Of a stretch of DNA of 64,000 nt, positions 52,020 to 61,211 are shown in pieces. Made by a program: the position numbers and the translations under genes. The stretch covers positions 1,302,001 through 1,366,000 of the forward strand of contig OZ252237.1 in assembly GCA_965249525.1 (NCBI GenBank), in the 5' to 3' direction. Source of the stretch: G965240465 sp965249525. Lineage in GTDB: Bacteria; SAR324; JACQKK01. The notes under the pieces were generated by a model. It was not told the DNA's origin and made no database searches. It worked only from the letters and a program-made list of their open reading frames with translations. The first letter of the stretch is position 1. Each line of letters begins with the position of its first letter.

Positions 52020-52134
52020 GCAGTGCTTTATGCTTGTTATCCGCAGTGCCTTATGCTTGTTATCCGCAGTGCCTTATGCTTGTTATCCGCAGTGCCTTAT
52101 GCTTGTTATCCGCAGTGCCTTATGCTTGTTATCC
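52020..52134. repeat. Tandem repeat, 23-nt unit x5, between fabD and fabG
   Basis: Five near-perfect copies of a 23-nt unit (GCAGTGCCTTATGCTTGTTATCC, split for length: GCAGTGCCTTATG plus CTTGTTATCC) followed by a partial copy. No gene in this gap. Confidence 0.93.
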
Positions 52135-52239
52135 GCAGTGCTTTATGAAGTGCCTTATAAGATGCTCTCTTGCTTTATCTCATATTTGCAGCACCAATGC
52201 ACCCTGCGCTTGCACGAAATAAGCACCCACCCCCATCCT

Positions 52240-53169
52240 TTAAGCCTCCAACACCTTTATAGCAGTCTTCAGGGAGCCATCATCCGCAACTTGCAATCGC
52301 TGGGGGGCTGCATCAATGCGCTTTATCAAACCACTTAACACCTGACCACTGCCTAATTCTATAAAACGATTGGCACCCTTGCCAATCATAGCACGCACCC
52401 CGCTTTGCCAAAGAACAGCAGCTGTTATTTGCTGTTTTAATGACCCCGCAAACATGTGGGCTTCTGTCAAAAAGCGATTGTCACAGTTGGCCACCACCGC
52501 ATACAGCGCATCTCTCCAGGCAATAGCTTCCAACAAGGGTGCCAGACCCTCGGCTGCAGGCAGCATCAAGGGCGAGTGAAAAGGCGCACTGACTGCCAGC
52601 TTTTTGCCCTTGGCATGCTGCAAAATGCGCTCTACCGCAGCTGTGTGTCCCGATACCACCACCTGACCCGCACAGTTGTAATTGGCAGCCACCAATACTT
52701 GTGTATCGGAATCTGACTCCTCCAAGACTTTTTGGCACAGGGCATTCACCGCCTGGTCTTCCAGCCCCAAGATGGCAGCCATGGTCCCTTCACCCAAGGG
52801 CACCGCCTCTTGCATCAGCTGTCCTCTGCGATACACCAGCTGCAAAGCGTCGGCAAAATCCAGCGCCCCTGCTGCCGCCAAGGCAGCATATTCTCCCACA
52901 CTGTGTCCTGCCAGGCAGCTGGGTTTTAAGGACACACGCTCTGCCAGCAGCCGATACGCTATCACCCCCACCGTCACCAAGGCTGCTTGGGCCTTGTGGG
53001 TTAGGGTGAGTTCTTCAAAAGGTCCCTTTTGGCACAGCCGCCGCAAATTAAAACCCAGGGTATCATTGGCTTCTTCAAACAACTGGCGCCCCAAGGCGTG
53101 ATGTTCAGCAAAACTCGCCCCCATACCCACCTGCTGAGAACCTTGACCTGGGAAAATCAGTGCATTCAT
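52240..53169 (-). CDS. fabD: Malonyl-CoA:ACP transacylase
   Basis: Loads malonyl groups on ACP. FPGQGSQQVGMGASFAEH opening, catalytic Ser in GHSVGEYAALAAAG, downstream RGQLMQEA, and His in SAPFHSPLM. 309 residues, normal. Start ATG 53169 has only a weak ribosome-binding site. Upstream of fabG in the same direction; fabH and plsX, usually just before fabD, are absent here. Confidence 0.96.
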   Translation of the reverse strand: MNALIFPGQGSQQVGMGASFAEHHALGRQLFEEANDTLGFNLRRLCQKGPFEELTLTHKAQAALVTVGVIAYRLLAERVSLKPSCLAGHSVGEYAALAAAGALDFADALQLVYRRGQLMQEAVPLGEGTMAAILGLEDQAVNALCQKVLEESDSDTQVLVAANYNCAGQVVVSGHTAAVERILQHAKGKKLAVSAPFHSPLMLPAAEGLAPLLEAIAWRDALYAVVANCDNRFLTEAHMFAGSLKQQITAAVLWQSGVRAMIGKGANRFIELGSGQVLSGLIKRIDAAPQRLQVADDGSLKTAIKVLEA

Positions 53170-53204
53170 GATGATTCAAGCTGTGGCGAGGCTGGCAAGT
53201 GCAT

Positions 53205-53272
53205 CAGCTGTTTTTACAGCACCTGTTTTTACAGCACCTGTTTTTACAACACCTGTTTTTACAACACCTGGG
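53205..53272. repeat. Tandem repeat, 15-nt unit x4, between rpmF and fabD
   Basis: Four copies of TTTTTACAGCACCTG (two with ACAACACCTG) in the 132-nt gap where plsX and fabH usually lie. Confidence 0.9.
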
Positions 53273-53301
53273 CTGCTTACGGCATAAGGGTGCTGGCTGG
53301 A

Positions 53302-53493
53302 CTAGCTACTGGTTGGCTGTTCTGCTGCCACCAATGCTTTCTCTTTAAAATAACCGCAAGAGGAACATACCCGATGCGGCAAAATCAGTGCTTCACACTG
53401 CTTGCAGCGCACCAATGAAGGCGCACGCAGAGCATCATGGCTGCGACGCATATTGCGCTTGCGGGGAGATGTACGCGCCTGAGGAACCGCCAT
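53302..53493 (-). CDS. rpmF: 50S ribosomal protein L32
   Basis: 63 residues. MAVPQARTSPRKRNMRRSH opening and zinc ribbon C30-x2-C33 / C43-x2-C46 (the zinc-binding form of L32). ATG 53493 preceded by GGAG. Head of the fab cluster, as in many bacteria. Confidence 0.97.
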   Translation of the reverse strand: MAVPQARTSPRKRNMRRSHDALRAPSLVRCKQCEALILPHRVCSSCGYFKEKALVAAEQPTSS

Positions 53494-53590
53494 CGTTTAT
53501 GTACTCCAAAAAATTATCCCCATCACGCCTCTGTGTTTTTCCACAACTTCTACGGTGTATAACCACTTTGTCCAAACGTCAACCCTATGT

Positions 53591-54472
53591 TTATTTCAAC
53601 TCTCGCAGGAAATCTGGACGATCTATCCAATGGGGCTGGGAACTCACCTGCAATTCCAAATACACCTTGCAACCAAAATGCTGCTGCAATGCCAGCCTGG
53701 CCTGCTTGCCCACCTTGGCTATCATCTTACCTTGGCGACCCACCACCATGGCTTTCTGCGAATCCCGCAGCGTGTAAATGCGCGCAGCCACCCGCACCAA
53801 CGATGCTCCCACCTCACAATGCTCCACTGACACCGCCGTTTGATGCGGCAGCTCATCCCTTACAAATCGCAGCAGCTGCTCACGAATCAACTCCGCCAGC
53901 CGAACCCGTTCTGACTGATCAGACACCTGCCCCTCAGGAAACCACGGCGGTCCTTGAGGCAAATGCGCCACCAGCCTCCGTTCCAACTCCTCCACCCCCT
54001 CGCCCCTAAGACCTGACACCAACAACACCTGCTCCACAAATCCCAAGCTCAACAACCGCTCCCTGCATCGCTGCTGCTGCAACTCACTGGCAGCATCTAT
54101 CTTATTCACCACCCCCAATACACACCCCGCATGCCCCCCCGCCAACTCCTCCACTGCCTGCTGTTCCTCCCTCAACGGACGCAGCGCATCCACCACCAAC
54201 ACCTGTATGTCCGCCTCCCTGGCTGCCAGCCGCAGGGCTGCGCCCATCCCCTGCTCCAAACGACTGCCTGCCTTCACACGCATCCCCGGCGTATCTGCAA
54301 ACACCAACTGATATCCCTCTCCGTGACGCACCCCCAGCAAACGATGACGCGTGGTGTGAGGATGCCGAGAAACTATGGCTACATGCTCGCCCAGCAGCCG
54401 ATTCAGCAAGGTGGACTTCCCGACATTGGGACGACCCAGCAAACACACCATCCCCGAGCGAAAATTTTTCAC
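53591..54472 (-). CDS. era: GTPase Era
   Basis: Ribosome-assembly GTPase that binds 16S rRNA. G1 GRPNVGKS (13-20), G3 DTPG, G4 NKID, then a C-terminal KH domain (GKMIAKVGKQARLALQQHFGCKVYLELQV). GTG start at 54472. 293 residues. Upstream of rpmF in the same direction, about 100 nt apart. Confidence 0.95.
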   Translation of the reverse strand: MKNFRSGMVCLLGRPNVGKSTLLNRLLGEHVAIVSRHPHTTRHRLLGVRHGEGYQLVFADTPGMRVKAGSRLEQGMGAALRLAAREADIQVLVVDALRPLREEQQAVEELAGGHAGCVLGVVNKIDAASELQQQRCRERLLSLGFVEQVLLVSGLRGEGVEELERRLVAHLPQGPPWFPEGQVSDQSERVRLAELIREQLLRFVRDELPHQTAVSVEHCEVGASLVRVAARIYTLRDSQKAMVVGRQGKMIAKVGKQARLALQQHFGCKVYLELQVSSQPHWIDRPDFLRELK

Positions 54473-54839
54473 CTTAAACCCGACTCCTTCTCCTGGTCAT
54501 TTTCTCCTGGTCTCCTTCCCCTGGGCACCTTCCCCTGGGCACCTTCCCCTGGGCACCTGGTTAACTTGTCACCACAGCTGCTGCCTGGTCTGCTGACTGG
54601 TCTGCTGCCTGGTCTGCTGCCTGGTTGCATCTTGCATTTCCCCTAAGATTTTATACGGTTTTTTTATACAATGCTTTTTTATACAATGCTTTTTTATGCA
54701 GTGCTTTTTTATGCAGTGCTTTTTTGTACAGTGCTTTATAAAGCAAAGGGCAAAGTTTTTGCTTGTCACCCTATAACGAAGCCATGCACGCAGCCATGCA
54801 CGCAGCCATATCATCGCAACCATACCACCTACAACCGCC
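54473..54839. other. Intergenic region between divergent era and hisB: several tandem repeats
   Basis: 367 nt without a gene. It contains CTTCCCCTGGGCAC x3 (14 nt, about 54515-54557), GCCTGGTCTGCT x3 (12 nt, 54585-54625), a T-rich 15-nt unit (TTTTTTATACAATGC and ATGCAGTGC variants, x5, 54658-54735) and CCATGCACGCAG x2 (54782-54806). Promoters for both genes must lie here but I cannot define them. Confidence 0.8.
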
Positions 54840-55427
54840 ATGCCTCGCCAAGCCAGCATAGAACGTCTCACCACAGAAACCAAGGTGCAGGCAGCCATCA
54901 ATCTGGACGGGACAGGCCGTTGTGAAGCCCACAGCGGGATTGGTTTCCTAGACCACATGCTGAACCAGCTGGCTTTCCACAGCCTGCTGGATATCAAACT
55001 CCACTGCCAAGGCGACCTGGCCGTTGACGCCCACCACTCCATTGAAGATATCGCCCTTACCCTGGGCGACGGGCTGCATCAAGCCCTGGGGGAACGCAAA
55101 GGCATCTGCCGTTTCGGCTGGGCTTACGCCCCCATGGATGAAGCACTGGCACGCGCCGTGCTGGATTTCTCCGCCCGCCCCGAGTGCCACTTCCACGCCA
55201 GCTTTCAAAACCCCATGCTGGGAGAAATGCCCACCGAGATGGTGGCGCACTTCTTTAAATCGCTGGCACTCAGTGCCAAAATCACCCTGCATCTAGATCT
55301 CCTCAAAGGTCAAAATGACCACCACTGTTGTGAAGCAATCTTTAAGGCTTTTGCGCTGGCACTCTCCCAGGCTGTACGCCTTGAACCCCGCCGTCAGCAC
55401 ATTGCTTCCACCAAAGGAAAACTATAA
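54840..55427 (+). CDS. hisB: Imidazoleglycerol-phosphate dehydratase
   Basis: Sixth step of histidine synthesis, manganese-dependent. GIGFLDHMLNQLAFHS, DLAVDAHHSIEDIALTLG and DHHCCEAIFKAFA contain the metal-binding His-Glu sets. 195 residues, the single-function form without the phosphatase domain. No ribosome-binding site is apparent upstream of ATG 54840. Followed by hisH. Confidence 0.96.
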   Translation: MPRQASIERLTTETKVQAAINLDGTGRCEAHSGIGFLDHMLNQLAFHSLLDIKLHCQGDLAVDAHHSIEDIALTLGDGLHQALGERKGICRFGWAYAPMDEALARAVLDFSARPECHFHASFQNPMLGEMPTEMVAHFFKSLALSAKITLHLDLLKGQNDHHCCEAIFKAFALALSQAVRLEPRRQHIASTKGKL

Positions 55428-55475
55428 GATAGCCACAAAACCTCCCCTCCCTGCTTTTAGAAATGGCACACCCCG

Positions 55476-56078
55476 ATGATAGCCATCGTGAACTATGGAG
55501 TAGGCAACCTGGGCAACCTGAAAAACGCCCTAGATTGCTTAGGACAGCCCTGCCAGCTGGTGACAGAACCCCAAGCACTCTCCCAAGCAGACCGCATCAT
55601 TCTGCCGGGGGTGGGTGCCTTTGCTGCTGCTATGGACCGTCTCAGTGCCAGTGGTATGCACCAGGCCATCAAAGAACAACTGGCACAGGGCAAACCGCTG
55701 TTGGGGGTGTGTGTGGGCATGCAGCTGCTGTTTGAATCATCCCAAGAAGGTACACCCGCCCCCCAAGGCCTGGGATTGATACCTGGGCATGTCGTCCGTT
55801 TTCAAACCGATTTGAAAATTCCCCAAATCGGTTGGAATCAAGTACACTGGCAGCAAGCCAATCCCCTCACCCGAGATATTCCTCAAGGCAGCTACTTTTA
55901 TTTTGTGCATTCTTATTATCCCCAGCCTGTAAAAGCGCAGTGTAACTTAGGGCTTAGCGACTACGGTGGGGAATTTTGTTCTGTGGTGCATCATGACCGC
56001 ATCTGGGGGGCGCAGTTTCATCCAGAAAAAAGCCAAAAGTGGGGCCTGCAGCTGCTGGCTAATTTTGCCCGCATATAG
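55476..56078 (+). CDS. hisH: Imidazole glycerol phosphate synthase, glutamine amidotransferase subunit
   Basis: Class I amidotransferase supplying ammonia to HisF. Oxyanion and nucleophile region LLGVCVGMQLLFESS (catalytic Cys), His-Glu in QFHPEKSQKWG. 200 residues. 49 nt after hisB. hisA and hisF, which usually follow, are missing; selA follows instead. Confidence 0.95.
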   Translation: MIAIVNYGVGNLGNLKNALDCLGQPCQLVTEPQALSQADRIILPGVGAFAAAMDRLSASGMHQAIKEQLAQGKPLLGVCVGMQLLFESSQEGTPAPQGLGLIPGHVVRFQTDLKIPQIGWNQVHWQQANPLTRDIPQGSYFYFVHSYYPQPVKAQCNLGLSDYGGEFCSVVHHDRIWGAQFHPEKSQKWGLQLLANFARI

Positions 56079-56102
56079 CCCGCTTTTTTCCCCTCATCCC
56101 CC

Positions 56103-57608
56103 ATGTCCAAATCTACCGCCAAATCCACCGCCAAATCTACCGCCAGATCCACCGCCAAGAAGCCTTCAGCAGCCCCCCAGATCTTGGCTGTGCTGCCCTC
56201 TGTGCGAGAAGCCGAGGACTATTTGCGCTCCTGCGGTTGGCTAGAAGCTGAAGCCAGCAGGCATCCACCAGGCTGGAACAAGCAGGTGCGCAGCCAGTTG
56301 CAGCAGGCCTTGGAACACCTGCGAACCGCCTTGCTGCAGCAAGCCCCAGGGGCGCCCGCTTCACGTCAGCAGGCCTTGGAACAGCTGGAGACATTGATAC
56401 GACCGCCCCCAGTAGGCTTGCGTGCGGTGGTGAATGCCAGCGGGGTTATCTTGCATTCCAATTTGGGTCGCTCGCCCTTGGGCAGGGAGCTGTTTGAACG
56501 GACAGCAGAACGCCTGTGGGACTGTGTCAATTTGGAATATGACTTGTCACAGGGGAAACGAGGGCGTCGTGCTGAGGGGGTGGAGCATATACTGCGACAA
56601 TTGTCTGGTGCGGAAGATGGGTTGGTGGTCAACAACAATGCAGCTGCCATGCTGCTGATGCTGGCTGCCTTGGCTTCCGCAGCCGAGGTGGTGGTATCGC
56701 GCGGGGAACTGGTGGAAATTGGCGGGGGATTTCGGGTGCCAGAGATTATGCAGCAGTCTGGAGTAAAGTTGGTAGAGGTGGGCAGCACCAATTGCACCCG
56801 ACTGTCAGATTACGCCCAGGCTATTACTCCAAACACCTGTGCCTTGCTGAAGGTGCATCGTTCCAACTTCACCATGCAGGGATTTGTGGAAGAAGCCCCC
56901 TTGGAGGCATTGGCGCAGCTGGCGCATCAACGGAGTATTGCCCTGTGGTGTGATCAAGGCAGTGCCAGTTTTTATCGTTTTTACCAGCCTGGGCTGCAAG
57001 CCCTGCCAACCCCAGCAGAACTGCTGCAGGCAGGCGTGGGACTGTTGGCATTCAGTGCAGACAAACTGCTGGGGTCGGTGCAAGCCGGTATTGTACTGGG
57101 GGATGCCAAAAGCATCCAGCGCATGCGCACACATCCCCTGTTTCGCAGCCTGCGCTGCGACCAAGTACGCCTGGCACTCTTGGAACAAACCCTGCTGGAC
57201 TGCCTCCATCCCCAAACCTTCCCGCAGCACAATCTCACCACCGCACTGCTGGAACGCTCCCCAGACGACCTGAAACCCTTAGCCGAAAAGCTGCTGGCTT
57301 TGCTGCATCCACTAAGCACAAAAGGCTTAAAAACCCAGCTGCTCCCCAGCGAAAGCCTCATCGGTGCTGGCGCCGCCCCCGAAATACACCTGCCCAGTTT
57401 CTCCGTAGCCCTAACCATCCCCCACATCTCAGCCTCCACCCTGCTCCAACGACTGCGCACCTGCCCCACTCCCATCCTGGCACGCATACACCAAGACCAA
57501 GTATGTCTAGATCTGCGCACCCTGTTTCCCCATCAGCTGGACACCATCGCCCAAGCCCTCGCCCAGATCCTTGATGCAGCGCCCAAGCCCCCCCATTCCT
57601 CCCCATAA
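56103..57608 (+). CDS. selA: L-seryl-tRNA(Sec) selenium transferase (selenocysteine synthase)
   Basis: PLP enzyme converting Ser-tRNA(Sec) to Sec-tRNA(Sec) with selenophosphate. Signatures: LRAVVNASGVILHSNLGRSPL, GKRGRRAEGVEHIL, NNNAAAMLL, VSRGELVEIGGGFRVPEIM, VHRSNFTMQGF, DQGSASF and the PLP lysine in FSADKLLGSVQAGIV. About 500 residues; the first 20 are an Ala-Lys-Ser-Thr repeat (12-nt units, 56109-56157). Proves that the organism makes selenocysteine, supporting the recoded TGA at 2056-2054. selB, selC and selD are not in the window. 24 nt after hisH. Confidence 0.96.
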   Translation: MSKSTAKSTAKSTARSTAKKPSAAPQILAVLPSVREAEDYLRSCGWLEAEASRHPPGWNKQVRSQLQQALEHLRTALLQQAPGAPASRQQALEQLETLIRPPPVGLRAVVNASGVILHSNLGRSPLGRELFERTAERLWDCVNLEYDLSQGKRGRRAEGVEHILRQLSGAEDGLVVNNNAAAMLLMLAALASAAEVVVSRGELVEIGGGFRVPEIMQQSGVKLVEVGSTNCTRLSDYAQAITPNTCALLKVHRSNFTMQGFVEEAPLEALAQLAHQRSIALWCDQGSASFYRFYQPGLQALPTPAELLQAGVGLLAFSADKLLGSVQAGIVLGDAKSIQRMRTHPLFRSLRCDQVRLALLEQTLLDCLHPQTFPQHNLTTALLERSPDDLKPLAEKLLALLHPLSTKGLKTQLLPSESLIGAGAAPEIHLPSFSVALTIPHISASTLLQRLRTCPTPILARIHQDQVCLDLRTLFPHQLDTIAQALAQILDAAPKPPHSSP

Positions 57609-57653
57609 ACCCCACGTCAACCCTCCATGATTGCTTGCCTGTGTCCCGTACCT

Positions 57654-58616
57654 TCAAGACAACTCTTCCAATAACTTTAAATAACCCTCCCAACGCCAGA
57701 CCTCCAATTCATGGCGTTCCACTGCTTCCCGCACCGCACAGCGAGGCTCTTCACGATGCAAACAATTGTGAAATCCACACCTCCCCTCCCAAGCCGATAT
57801 CCCCGGATAACACCCTCCCAAGCTCCCAGGGCTGATCCCTTGAGGACCAAACTCTCGCAAACCAGGCGAATCAATCAACCACCCACCCTTGGGCAGCCGC
57901 AGCAACTGTGACGCACTGGTGGTATGACGACCTCTCTCACTCCTCCCCCCCACACCTGAGGACACCTCCCCCACCCGACGCATGCCTCCACACAAGGTAT
58001 TCACCAAGCTGGTCTTGCCCACCCCAGAATGTCCCACCAACAAGCTCATCCCCTCTGCCAGTAACCTTTCCAACTCCCCCAGGGTCTCCCTCTGGGTAGT
58101 CACCACCCCCAATACCTTTAAACCTAATTTCCTATAAGGCTCGCTCAATGCTTCCAACACCCCCCCAGTCACCAAATCCAACTTGGTAACACACAATACC
58201 GCATCCAAACCAGCATGTTCGGCTGCCACCAATAATCTGTCTACCAACCCCCTGCGAAATGACGGTGACACGGCTGCTGCCGTTATCAGTACACGGCTTA
58301 TATTTGCTGCCAATAACTGTGCCCCACCTCTTCCCCCACGTTTACGATCCGCCCCCCGACGATACAACCTACTCGTCCTCGGCAACTGTTCTCGCACCAA
58401 ACCTTTCTTCCCCTCCCAGCGTTCAAAACGTACCCTGTCTCCCACCACTAAAGGCATCCCCCTTCGCAACTCCCCCCCCAAGCGACAGGTGTACTCGGCA
58501 TCCTTCCATAATACCTTGCACAATTCACCATAACTGGCTGCCACCCATCCTTCTTCCCATTCCCCTTTCTCAACACCCCCTAACTTTTGCCCCTTCTTGT
58601 TACTTGTATTCGCCAT
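57654..58616 (-). CDS. rsgA: Ribosome small-subunit GTPase RsgA
   Basis: Circularly permuted GTPase of 30S maturation. OB-fold (about 40-85), G4 TKLD, G1 GHSGVGKTSL, G3 DSPGLREFG, and a C-terminal zinc finger (GRCGFHNCLHREEPRC). 320 residues. ATG 58616 with AGGTGG upstream. Convergent with selA. Confidence 0.95.
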   Translation of the reverse strand: MANTSNKKGQKLGGVEKGEWEEGWVAASYGELCKVLWKDAEYTCRLGGELRRGMPLVVGDRVRFERWEGKKGLVREQLPRTSRLYRRGADRKRGGRGGAQLLAANISRVLITAAAVSPSFRRGLVDRLLVAAEHAGLDAVLCVTKLDLVTGGVLEALSEPYRKLGLKVLGVVTTQRETLGELERLLAEGMSLLVGHSGVGKTSLVNTLCGGMRRVGEVSSGVGGRSERGRHTTSASQLLRLPKGGWLIDSPGLREFGPQGISPGSLGGCYPGISAWEGRCGFHNCLHREEPRCAVREAVERHELEVWRWEGYLKLLEELS

Positions 58617-58780
58617 GCTACACAGCCCACCTGTTATTTTTCTTCCCCTCTCCCTTCATCATCACCTCCCAGGTTTTCTAACACAAAACCTGTGTATATT
58701 ACTAGATAAAAGATAACAAATAAAATCCAAATTATTAGAAAAGTTTTTTATTAAATGCTCGCATAAAAATAAGAAAAATC

Positions 58781-58897
58781 CTATGCATACTTATCCAAGA
58801 AATCCATACTGTTGACTTTGACTGCATCCATATCTGGTGTGTATTTTTTCACTATTACAAGCATAGGTTCTTTGGTTTTTCTTTTTATATCAACCAT
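58781..58897 (-). CDS. Candidate small ORF, 38 residues
   Basis: ATG at 58895-58897 with GAGGGA about 10 nt upstream; product begins MVDIKRKTKEPMLVIVKKY and ends FLDKYA. Mixed charged/hydrophobic composition, no signal peptide. A 9-bp hairpin (GGGCCAGCC/GGCTTGCCC, one mismatch, loop ACGGA, 58917-58939) sits just upstream on the same strand and could be its leader. Too short to judge by itself. Confidence 0.3.
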   Translation of the reverse strand: MVDIKRKTKEPMLVIVKKYTPDMDAVKVNSMDFLDKYA

Positions 58898-59131
58898 TTA
58901 GAAAACATCCCTCTCTGGGCAAGCCTCCGTGGCTGGCCCTGCTGCCAAGCTGCAAAAAGGTGACCTGGGTAAAGAAACAAAAATCCTTATGAGAACAAAC
59001 AACAAGGGAATTATGCAAAAAGTTTTTACAAATTCTTCTTGAAAATCTAAAATGTTTTATGACAAACTACATTCTAGTTGGACAAACGGGTGTCTCTAGC
59101 ATCTGTTGTTTTTATAAGTGCTGTGCCTGGT

Positions 59132-59304
59132 GCATGCAATGCCGAGCATGAGAAGCCGAGCATGAAATGTCGTGCATGAGATGCCGAGCATGAAATGTCG
59201 TGCATGAGAAGCCGAGCATGAAATGTCGTGCATGAGATGCCGAGCATGAAATGTCGTGCATGAAATGTCGTGCATGAGATGCCGAGCATGAAATGTCGTG
59301 CATT
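59132..59304. repeat. Tandem array of alternating 14-nt-type modules, ATGAAATGTCGTGC / ATGAGATGCCGAGC
   Basis: About twelve modules of 13-14 nt alternate between two related versions (plus strand GCATGAAATGTCGT and GCATGAGATGCCGA or GCATGAGAAGCCGA). GCATG recurs at every junction, and the two versions are near-reverse-complementary around GCATGC-like cores. Confidence 0.88.
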
Positions 59305-59531
59305 CAATACTGTGCCGTAGTGCAGTTGCCGATACGCTCCTTTGTCCATCTGCTGTATCCTTCTAGCGCAATAAACAGCAACGCCAGCCAAGGAATACTG
59401 CAAAGAAAATCCTATCTCCATTGCGGGTATGGTTGCCCGTAGGCGGAAGTTTGCCAACTTTCGGGTGGGGGTTTTTGCCAAAAATACGCAGCTAGTGTGC
59501 TGTTTTACTAAGAAGCCGAGGACTGGTCTCT

Positions 59532-61211
59532 ATGTTTGTATGTGAAGGTGTCGCCAAAACACAGATCGGTTTGAAGCGTATCCGTTTTAAGCATCGTTTA
59601 TGGGATGCCCTGGCCTGCTGGCGTGAGTTGTATGAAGAAAACCAAGGAGATACCGCCGCTATGGAAGTGGTATTAAACACCCAGCTAGAGATGCATGTGG
59701 CGCGTGAAGCCATGGAGAAATCACTGTTGAGCGAGCAGATGAGTCGTATGTTGCGGGTGCGCGATATTCACCGTTTTGTGGCCTTGCCGACTTGCTTGGC
59801 TGAGGTAAAAACCCAAATATTGGAACACATCCTGTTGGAGCATTCTTTGCTCACACGCTGGGCAGCAGTGCGTGAGGCCTTGCTGCAACATGCCAACACC
59901 TTGTGCAATTTACAACCCATGCCGCCCCCAGCCCGCATAGAAGCCTTGAAACGCCAATTTTCAGACCCTACTTCTGCACTAGGACAACTTCTGGTAGCCA
60001 CAGCCCTGTTTAATTTTGACCAAGACGAAGAACGCCCGCCGCTCAACTGGATGGTGCACTTTAAGAGCCGAGCATTTCCTGAACATTGTTGGCGCAGCAG
60101 CTTGGGGGAGAACAACAGCTGGCGTCCTGCCAATCCTTTATGCCGTTGGGAATACCTGGCCACTGATTTGGTGCATTCCCTGGTACGCCAAGGCTCTCAG
60201 TGGTCACAGCGCAGGCAAAAGCTCTCCACCACCAAAAAAGATACCCTATCCAACTCCTTCCCATCCGCCACCCCCCAAGAACAAAGCGCACTGCGCAAAA
60301 TCTACTGCCTTTTTCAACCGCTGACCAAGGAGGGTCAGCGGCCTCCTCACCAAGCAGCCAGCAATAACCCCCAGCAGCCCACCCCTGCCGCCAGCCCCCC
60401 ATCACCCCCGCAGCAAATAGAACTCCTGCCACTCACAGCCCAAACCTTCCTGCCTCAATTGCATCGCTTTGCACATCGTCGCTTAGGTCCGCAAACACCC
60501 CGTCTGTTTGCCGTATTGATGGAACAACTGGCATGTGCCGTCCCCGCAGAACCCCTCACCCTGTCTTTGACAGATCTCAGCCTCCGCAGCGCAGCCCAAA
60601 GTGACAGCCCCCAGCGACGCACCTCCCGCAGACGCAGCCTGGGACGCATGCTTCAATGGCTACAACAAGAAGTCTGCATGCACCATGTGTTGGAATCTCC
60701 CAGCAGCGGAGAACAAACCTTTAGCAGAAGCGGACTCCTGCATGTCTTGCGTTGGGAAGCCCCCCACGACTCTCCCCAACAAGATACCTACCAAGTCAAA
60801 ATTTTGCTAGACAGCGGATTCTTCCACCCCCAAGGTGATTGCCTGGCATCCCATTGGCAGCATCTACCCCCTGCCCTATTTGTCCCAGATCCCCAAGAAC
60901 ACCCCTATGCCCCAGCACTATTTGTCTTCATCCGAAGATACTGGAACACCTACCAACACCACAGCTGGGAACTCAGCGTAGAAAGCCTGCTGCAATCTTG
61001 CGGAATTTGGCACAGCCCCTCAGGACGCTACCAGGCACTAGCAACACTGAAAAGAGACCTGGACTTCTTACAACAACAAGGCTGGCTGCAACAATGGAAC
61101 ATCACCCAAGACCACAGACGTGACTGCCTGCGACAAAACTGCAGCCTAAAAGCGCCCAAACCCCCCTCTCAACTGTCCACCAAAACCAAACTTGCTACCA
61201 CCAGCAGCTAA
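59532..61211 (+). CDS. Unrecognised 559-residue soluble protein (possible DNA-binding/replication-type)
   Basis: Hydrophilic, no signal or membrane segment. N-terminal half (1-230) is alpha-helical with many Arg/Gln/Glu; a Pro/Gln/Ser-rich linker (about 255-300) separates a C-terminal half (300-540). The latter contains LFVFIRRYWNTYQHHSW and SLLQSCGIWHSPSGRYQALATLKRDLDFLQQQGWL, which resemble winged-helix segments of plasmid-type replication initiators; this is a resemblance only. Ends in a Lys/Ser/Thr tail. Flanked on both sides by long repeat-rich gaps. Real gene by length and codon periodicity, function unknown. Confidence 0.7.
   Translation: MFVCEGVAKTQIGLKRIRFKHRLWDALACWRELYEENQGDTAAMEVVLNTQLEMHVAREAMEKSLLSEQMSRMLRVRDIHRFVALPTCLAEVKTQILEHILLEHSLLTRWAAVREALLQHANTLCNLQPMPPPARIEALKRQFSDPTSALGQLLVATALFNFDQDEERPPLNWMVHFKSRAFPEHCWRSSLGENNSWRPANPLCRWEYLATDLVHSLVRQGSQWSQRRQKLSTTKKDTLSNSFPSATPQEQSALRKIYCLFQPLTKEGQRPPHQAASNNPQQPTPAASPPSPPQQIELLPLTAQTFLPQLHRFAHRRLGPQTPRLFAVLMEQLACAVPAEPLTLSLTDLSLRSAAQSDSPQRRTSRRRSLGRMLQWLQQEVCMHHVLESPSSGEQTFSRSGLLHVLRWEAPHDSPQQDTYQVKILLDSGFFHPQGDCLASHWQHLPPALFVPDPQEHPYAPALFVFIRRYWNTYQHHSWELSVESLLQSCGIWHSPSGRYQALATLKRDLDFLQQQGWLQQWNITQDHRRDCLRQNCSLKAPKPPSQLSTKTKLATTSS

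Larger units (their letters stand above)
58617..59531. other. AT-rich gap between rsgA and the unknown 559-residue gene
   Basis: 915 nt. From about 58690 to 59070 the DNA is markedly AT-rich. It holds one candidate small ORF (58781-58897), a strong hairpin at 58917-58939 and a tandem array at 59132-59304. No other gene, tRNA or recognisable element was seen; it could be remnant or regulatory DNA. Confidence 0.6.

Noticed and set aside
59132..59304. CRISPR array
   Set aside because: Modules of about 14 nt follow each other directly with no unique spacers, and no cas genes are present.
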